64,000 nt of DNA from Vespula vulgaris (Eukaryota > Arthropoda > Insecta > Hymenoptera > Vespidae), in NCBI RefSeq assembly GCF_905475345.1, contig NC_066605.1, positions 2,964,001 through 3,028,000 on the forward strand, read 5' to 3'. Positions 1 through 64,000 of this stretch are shown here, in pieces. Position 1 is the stretch's first letter. The number at the start of each line of letters is the position of its first letter. Both the position numbers and the translations under genes were made by a program. A model generated the notes under the pieces. It searched no databases. It was not told where the DNA came from and saw only the letters and a list, made by a program, of their open reading frames with translations.

Positions 1-560
1 ATATATACATATGTGTTGATTTCTTTTTTATATAAAATCACAAGTGTAAAGAAAATTATTAAAGACGTTGTTAACGTTTCTTCAAGACGTTTGTAATATG
101 AAATGTAAACTTTTATATTCATTTTATTTTTAACAACTTTCAATGTATATTATATTCTTAACATCAATTCGTGTATAATGACTCGCTCGAAAAAAAAAAA
201 GAAGAAAAAAAGAACATTCTTACATACTATATTGTCTTTTAAATCTTATTATAATGATAAATAATAAAAATGTAATAAAAAAATTACAATTCACTCACTA
301 GAACGATTCGTATAAATATTATAAAATATGTGCAAATATCTTCATAAATATTAACATTAAGAATACTTAAAAAATTTCTTCTATACTGAATTAATTGTAA
401 CCTTAAATATTAAGAATGCACAACGAAATTACAAATTTTACATTTGCTGCAAGGACGTTATAAACTATGTAAATCCTTAAACAGCATATCCTTTACGTAG
501 AGATCTCCCCAAAAAATTCTAATAAATATATAATAAAATCCATCTAATTTTTAGAGGAAT
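1..560. other. AT-rich sequence downstream of SNX16
   Basis: No coding exon was recognised here. The stretch is very AT-rich, with short A runs near 190-210. It follows the SNX16 stop codon on the minus strand, so part of it is probably the SNX16 3' UTR. A minus-strand AATAAA (TTTATT on the plus strand, 123-128) is one possible poly(A) signal, but AT richness makes chance matches likely. Confidence 0.4.
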
Positions 561-1550
561 TTATTGATTTGCGCCACACTTAGAACAGATCTGCCTTTCG
601 CTAAAACATTTATAAATAAGTGTTTCAAAGATAAACAAACGTTTAGAATCTCAGAGTCTTATTAAAAGACTCGCATACCTCAACATCTGATGTAGATTTT
701 TTTGTAATTCATTGCAAAGTGCTGATTCTGCTGCCAATGCATTATCTCGTTCTCTAAGTTGTTGTCTTAAATGATATATCGTGTCTTCCATCGCTTCAAA
801 TATTGCCTAAGAAAGAAACACTTGTTTATTATAACTATCATCTTTATATCTCAAAATACAGTTTATTATTGAAATATACAAGATATTTTATTTACCCTAG
901 ATTCTTCTGCAGTATCAGATAACGCAGGTGGTTCATCTAAACAAAAAAATTGTCTAACGCAAGCACTACCTATGAGAATGGGATTACTTAATATCCCATT
1001 AACAAATGCTTGCAGACCACGTATCCTTTCTTCTAGAAAACTAGGTGCAAAATTGTCACCCAGCCATTTCTTTTGTGGTAAAGATAAATGAGAGATCGGA
1101 AGTTTTTGTCTTCTCAATTGAGCAAATAAGCGTACAAAATCTGTGTATCTTCTGAAGACAAACCAACAATCACCATTCTTCAATTCTATACGAAGTTTGT
1201 ATACCTACGTAAAAGTATATCAAATGATTTCTAACAAGAATTCAATTGATATATTTTTAATTAAGAAGATATTATATACTAACTGTAAATCTAGCTCTCT
1301 CTTCCATAACTTCATATCCAACGATAGGTATTCTTAAGTCATTGTTTGTTAAGGGGGGTGGAAGAATGTTAGAATTTGTATTTTCATTAGGATAATTAAA
1401 TCGTTGAATGGAAAACGAATTCGAATGGCCAGATCCATCTGAATCAGGACTGTCGAGTACCCTTATGGATCCTGCTTGAGAAGTCCTTGCTTTACTAATA
1501 GCAAGTGTAACTTCGCTAATACATCCCACACCAGTCTCTGAAGTAGACAT
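561..1550 (-). CDS. Snx16: Sorting nexin 16 (PX-domain endosomal sorting protein), four coding exons
   Basis: Minus-strand coding exons are 1284-1550, 896-1204, 679-806 and 561-600. They total 744 bases including the stop, giving 247 residues with all phases closing. The family binds PI3P on early and late endosomes through its PX domain and directs endosomal cargo sorting. Visible marks are GYEVMEERARFTV at the PX start (about residues 78-90), the PI3P-contact motif RRYTDF (107-112), LPQKKW, and CLDEPP then EESR at the PX end. These match vertebrate SNX16 closely. Residues 193-235 are charged and heptad-like, matching the family coiled coil. The N-terminal region (1-75) is Ser/Asn-rich, low complexity and shorter than in vertebrates (human SNX16 is about 344 residues). 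The last exon codes a short tail with a CxxC (CSKCGANQ). Its acceptor and frame fit, but it is the least certain part. A minus-strand acceptor-like site just upstream of the ATG and a donor-like site near 1857 suggest a 5' UTR intron. Confidence 0.9.
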
Positions 1551-3011
1551 TTTACCACCAACAAACTAAATAAAACCATGCATACTTAAAAATAAATAAA
1601 AAAAAAAACTAACTAAAGTAAACTAAAATCAAAAGTAATCGAATTAACATAAATAAGCAGAAAAGAATGAATAACTGAGTAGCATTAAACATACTCAACA
1701 TATGTACTTTATTTTACAAAACTAATTAATAGCCATTAAATAATTTAAATAAAACAAAATAATAAACAAGCTTTTTTACTAACTCATTAAACTGTAATAT
1801 CAAAAATACTGCATCACAGAAAACACGTAATAATTCTGATAATTAAACGATACTAACCTCGCTTATGTTAATCAAAAACACAACGAAAGGTACAATGACC
1901 TATAAATATGATATTTTATCAACTTTCATGAATTTTTTGGAATTCATTTTCTTGGGACAGAAGATACATGAGTGATGTGAAAAGTCAATTAATTAAAATA
2001 CGATATTTACGTCATATACCGAAGATTACTAAACAGTAACAGATATCCATTAAATTGTAAACATGCAAGAGAGTGCAATGTCCGAATATTTGATACATTT
2101 TTTTTTCTCTATGTAGTTGCAATAATAGCAATAAAAATTCTCTATATTTAGCATGACTTAGGGAAATTTAATTTTAATAATAATTTAGATTGTTACATCT
2201 GTGTTTCAAATGATTCCACTCGGCTGCTTGAAACCAACCAATCAGATTCATTGTTTTTAAAGGACAAACATGGATCATTTCGTAATTAATATTTTTATTT
2301 TAATTATTTTATTTTACATATTGCTATTGGTATACTGTTGGACTATATTAGAATCGACCAATTGTAATTTATATTAAATCGTGCTAATTTGAAATAAGAA
2401 AGTACACACATCTATATAAATATTCATATATATATATACGTACATAACAAAGTTACTTTGTTCGTTGTGCGCAAGCATCGTGCGCAGGTGGTTTAATATG
2501 AAACTGAATTAACCTTCGTAGCATATATAAATGTAATACATATACAACATATGAATAAAATAATAAAAGAAATAATAATAATAATAATAGAAAAATTATC
2601 TAAAATTTTACAATAATATATTAAATTAATTAATTTCTGCCTGTTTTAACCTGCAAATAAAGTATTGTAGAATGTGAGGTAACATCCTCGCTTTTTTTTA
2701 TTAAAAGAATTCTCACGTATATGCGTGACAATGAAATTTTTTACCAAACAGAGAAAGAGAATGATATCGTCTACGAAATTTTCGATCTTTTTTAAGATTT
2801 CATTGGCAATATAGTTTCGATGAATTTATGTGTGATCTACAGGAGGCGTGTTAATCGAGCGAAGCTAGCGACATCTTTTACGCAAAAAGAAAAATATATA
2901 CATATATATAAAACCTTCATTTTTTTTTTATCACATTTACGTGACGTATACTATATGATCTGTCATAAGTTAAAGATTGTGTTTTCACGATTATGAAAAT
3001 AATTAATTGCA
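1551..3011. promoter_or_regulatory. Shared intergenic region between divergent SNX16 and COG6
   Basis: SNX16 and COG6 are transcribed away from this 1.46 kb AT-rich interval, so promoters for both must lie here or in upstream noncoding exons. A CCAAT box sits at about 2238-2242. A possible noncoding SNX16 first exon would end at a donor near 1857 (minus strand). COG6 begins with a short exon whose ATG (3012) is preceded by AT-rich sequence. No other coding exon was recognised. Exact start sites cannot be fixed by eye. Confidence 0.5.
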
Positions 3012-5494
3012 ATGAGCGAAAAAAATACTAATTCGGCTTTAGTTAGACGAGTTAATAAATTACTCGAATCAAGAGTAGAACATGACAAGGTATGTTAAAA
3101 AATATGATTTATTTATGTACATTTAAGTGAATCTTATTTTTGTAGGTTTACCTCTACTACCTATTTTTTTTTTTTTTTCTTTTAGGATACATTGGAAGCT
3201 TTAAAAGAATTATCAACATTTTTTACGGAGAACACACTAAATGCCCGTCGTAATTTAAGAAGTAAAATTGAAAGAAGAAGTCTTGCTATTAACGAAGATT
3301 TTTTATCTGCATTTAGAGAAGTCAAAACTTGTTTAGATAATATATATCAAGATGTTTTAGGAATGAATACATCGGTTCAATGCATGACAAATCGTTTACA
3401 AGTTACAAAAACTAAAACTTCACAACTCATTGAACAAACAACGAAACTTCAAAATGAAAGGTATTTTAGTTTTGAAAAGTATATAATTAATTGTATAAAA
3501 GATTTATAACGTTTGTATGAAATTTTAGTCAAATATTGTCCATGCAGCAAGAAGTTGCAAGCGCATTTATTAAGAGTTTTCAATTATCTCAATCAGAGAT
3601 AACAAGTTTACATGGATCACATAGAGAATCACCTATAACGGAGGAGTTTTTTACTATTCTTAATCGAGTACAGGTAATATTTTTAATCGAGTAAGATTAA
3701 ATCCATAAAGTATATTTAATTTATTTAAACAATCATATCGGAACCTTAAGGAAATACATAGCAACTGCAGAATATTGATGCAATCTGGATATCAAACATT
3801 GGCGTTAGATATAATGCAAAGAATGACGCTTCTTCAAGAATCTGCTTTGGAAAGGTTATATAGGTGGACGCAGAATCAATGTAAATATATAGAAGATGAA
3901 CAATTGGCATCTCTACTCGTTAAAGCTATGGGTAAATTACAAGATAGACCTGTTTTATTCAAGTACGTTTAACTATTTATATTTTGTTATTATTAAGTTT
4001 CATTTGAAATTATTTATTAAGAATTTTTTACCAGGTATATTTTAGATGAATATTGTACAAACAGAAGAACAGCTCTCGTAGGATCTTTTATAGATGCACT
4101 GACATTAGGTGAACCAATCGGTGGAACGCCAAACCCTATAGAAATGCATGCTCATGATCATAAAAGATACGTCGGTGATATGCTTGCTTGGTTGCATCAA
4201 GCAATTCCTATAGAAAAGGAGAACATATTGATTTTAGTTAAGGATTGCGATAAAACTGGTAAGAAATTGTTAACAACAATAATAATACTTTTAATATATT
4301 ATTATATATAGTTACTATTAATATTTATTATAGATGTATCTGATCAAATTAAGCAATGCTTAAGTAATATTACGGAAGGACTTTGTCATCCTCTACAATC
4401 AAGAATAGAACATATAGTTTCTGTGGAAGCTCCAGCTACAGTGTTATATTCAGTTACGACTCTTATAAGATTTTATCGTGCTATAATTCAACAAGTTATA
4501 CCAGATAGTGTTCTCGATTCAACGTTATATGATTTATTAGTATTAAGCGAAAAGAGCTTTCTCAGTAGGTTACAAAGAGAAACAAGAACAGCTCTTGGAG
4601 AACGAGCTGAACCACCAGGAAATGACTTAGTACCAGCACCATCGGTTTCAAGATTATTATATCTGTTGAATGAAATTCTATCTGTAGCCAGCATAGCCGA
4701 AGATAGAGAAAAGGATATGCTTCAAGTAAGTACACTTGCATTAAAATAATATATATATTCAAGTAGTAACCAAATATATGTTTATAGATAGTATCGTGTA
4801 TCATTGACCCGTTATTACAAGAAGTTAACGAAACAGCTTCTAGACTACCAACGGTTGATATGGCTGTTTATCTTCTTAATTGTATGCATCAGATACAATC
4901 CACATTAGGATTGTATGAATATATGGATCAAAGATTGGAACGATTACAGGTAAACGATTGTTTATGATTTAAATGTTATTATTCTCTTATATTAATTTTT
5001 TAATTTTATCAAATAACATAGGCTCAATCCGATGCACAAATCGATACGCTCACATCGGAACAAGCTAGTTCTTTGGTTGCAAATTTAAATCTCGGATCAA
5101 TATATACTATTTTACAAGGACATGAACAAGGACCGCTGTCCGATATTCCTGGAATGGATCCATTAAGTGTAAAAGAGTTTACGGTAAATATAGTTTAATT
5201 TTTTCTCATATATTTGTTAAAACAATATTTTCAATGTTACGTATTCCTTATTCCGTACAGAACAAATTGGAAGCATTTTTAGTAATGCCGGAGGTATTAT
5301 TATTACCACAAATAAATCTACTTCAGAGTAACAACCATCGCGAGGTTACCAAGAAACGTTCGTTCGAAGTAATCGGAGCTATTTACAAACAGCTTTACGA
5401 AGCTTGTCACGATTCAAAAAATTTATATAAAAATCCGAACGGTCTATTTAGCAGAACACCCGAGGAACTTTTACAAATATTAGTTTCTCAATGA
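3012..5494 (+). CDS. COG6: Conserved oligomeric Golgi complex subunit 6, nine exons
   Basis: Exons are 3012-3089, 3186-3460, 3529-3673, 3751-3962, 4035-4258, 4334-4725, 4788-4949, 5022-5183 and 5261-5494. All introns are short (about 60-100 bases) with GT/AG ends, and the 1,884 coding bases give 627 residues, close to the family length of about 630-660. COG6 is a lobe B subunit of the COG tether, which captures retrograde vesicles at the Golgi and keeps glycosylation enzymes in place. Marks include FFTENTLNARRNLRSKIERR and SLAINEDFL near the N-terminus, a coiled-coil-like stretch to about residue 130, then ITEEFF, QESALERLYRWTQ, LQDRPVLFKY, GGTPNPIEMHAHD, RYVGDMLAWLHQA, and a C-terminal segment ending in TPEELLQILVSQ. 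The start lies in exon 1 with no upstream in-frame alternative seen. Codons are mostly A/T-ending, unlike the GC-richer Pkn exons next door. Confidence 0.95.
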
Positions 5495-5521
5495 TTTCGA
5501 GCTTGGAAAATGAATATGCTC

Positions 5522-5641
5522 AATAAAGATGTACATAAACGACGACTTGCAATTATTTAAATATATACATACATATATATTTTTTTTTATATTTCTCAAT
5601 ATTTTTATATAACGATAAAATTGAAAAGAAATTATAATAAA
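5522..5641 (+). terminator. Candidate COG6 polyadenylation signals
   Basis: AATAAA occurs at 5522-5527, about 28 bases after the COG6 stop, and again at 5636-5641. Either could direct 3' end formation. The choice cannot be made from sequence alone. Confidence 0.5.
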
Positions 5642-5917
5642 CTTCCATAGATCACATATAATGTACTTACATATGAAACGTTTTCAAAATCCATCTTGGT
5701 ATATACGTTTAATCGTACATTTTGTTTTTCTTTTTTTATTGGATAATACTTTCGGTTCGTTTCGAGTCGCAGCGCTTTTATTGGTTCTTTTGTGTATATA
5801 CAAGGTCGATGGTGGGGATAGCGTGGCGCGCGACTCGTTTCGCGATTGGTTCGACGTTCTCCGTCCAGTCACCGCTCTGTCGCCGGTGGGAACGCACTTG
5901 TAACGTGTTTCTCTCTT

Positions 5918-5961
<44 letters not shown>

Positions 5962-6318
5962 ACTCACTCACTCACTCTATCTTTCTCATTATTTATCTTT
6001 CTTTCTCTGACTCTTTCTCTCTCACTCACTCTCTTCTCTTTCTATTTCGCTCGCCACGGCTCCGTCGCGTCTATCGTTCGTTCGACTCGGTAGAGGCAAC
6101 ATCGCGTCGCGTACGATCGGTAAATTTCATAGGTTATTTGATAATTACGAATGAGAAAACATGTATCGTTCGTCCACGTGTAAAAGGTGAACGAAAGAGA
6201 CGAGAATGCGTCGGCCGTGAAACCAACGATGAACTGTATAGTTTTGTGCGAAAAGATAGACGGATAGATAGAAGAAAGGAGTAAGTGAGTGAGTGAGTGG
6301 AGCATTATAGTGGTCAAG
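5642..6318 (+). promoter_or_regulatory. Pkn upstream region and 5' UTR
   Basis: This gap between COG6 and the first Pkn codon changes from AT-rich to CpG-containing sequence at about 5760-5900 and again at 6050-6110. It includes an inverted CCAAT (GATTGGTT, about 5844-5851). A CT/CACT-rich tract (5909-6047) separates the two CpG-containing parts. The sequence up to 6318 is probably the 5' UTR of the 5'-most Pkn transcript. No gene was recognised. Confidence 0.5.
5909..6047 (+). repeat. CT and CACT microsatellite
   Basis: An almost pure pyrimidine run made of CT, CTTT and CACT units lies in the presumed Pkn promoter or 5' UTR. Confidence 0.9.
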
Positions 6319-63765
<57,447 letters not shown>

Positions 63766-64000
63766 GTAGGTATTATTTCCCTGTCTTCTGTATTTTCAAT
63801 CATCCATATGCGGGTATACATAATACATATATACATATTGCAGATAGATATATAGATACATATATACGTAGAAATATATACGCGAGAAGGAAATTAGAAG
63901 CTTGTGTATATATACGTGAGGTTCGATGAAAAGCCTTTTGTTATATACGTATATACAAAAGATAGAGAATATCAAAGAGGAACTATCGATTACATACATT
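63766..64000 (+). other. Start of Pkn intron 6
   Basis: AT-rich intron with TATACATA-type units, running off the window edge. No exon was seen. Confidence 0.7.

Overview
The window looks like nuclear DNA from an insect. It is very AT-rich and packed with microsatellites. Protein-coding exons are short, spliced at GT/AG sites and encode conserved animal proteins. The encoded proteins resemble insect homologues, and CpG-containing, GC-richer islands inside AT-rich introns fit Hymenoptera (bee, wasp or ant). That order-level call is inference. No prokaryotic, viral or organellar gene was seen.

Three genes are present. (1) 561-1550, minus strand: sorting nexin 16 (SNX16), four coding exons, 247 residues, complete as modelled. 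(2) 3012-5494, plus strand: COG6, subunit 6 of the conserved oligomeric Golgi complex, nine exons, 627 residues, complete. These two are divergent and share a 1.46 kb intergenic promoter region. (3) 6319 to beyond the right edge, plus strand: the 5' part of protein kinase N (Pkn), six exons spread over 57 kb and coding the first 275 residues. These comprise HR1a, HR1b and the start of HR1c. The C2-like and kinase domains lie outside the window. All splice phases close in the three models. A candidate alternative Pkn first exon lies at 16410-16520.

Most of the window is Pkn introns: intron 1 (13.3 kb), intron 2 (9.4 kb), intron 3 (30.7 kb), intron 4 (2.3 kb) and intron 5 (0.9 kb). They hold very long simple repeats, including a pure ATA tract of 1,975 bases at 46072-48046 and a 1.1 kb CTT-type polypyrimidine tract at 11176-12298. 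They also hold degenerate minisatellites, a 1.3 kb duplicated block shared by introns 2 and 3, and several non-autonomous DNA transposons with recognisable inverted ends and target duplications: one pogo/Tigger-like, one hAT-like and several with CAGGGTG-type ends. Short non-repetitive islands between repeats may be regulatory.

SNX16 (endosome sorting) and COG6 (Golgi tethering) both act in membrane traffic. Pkn is a Rho/Rac effector kinase. Nothing in the sequence shows a shared pathway beyond adjacency. I found no convincing new multi-gene system. The most unusual items are a 111-bp-period array built on an ACTATAGT palindrome (57226-57990), the ATA expansion seated inside a 269-bp tandem array, the candidate Pkn first exon, and the intron-to-intron duplication.
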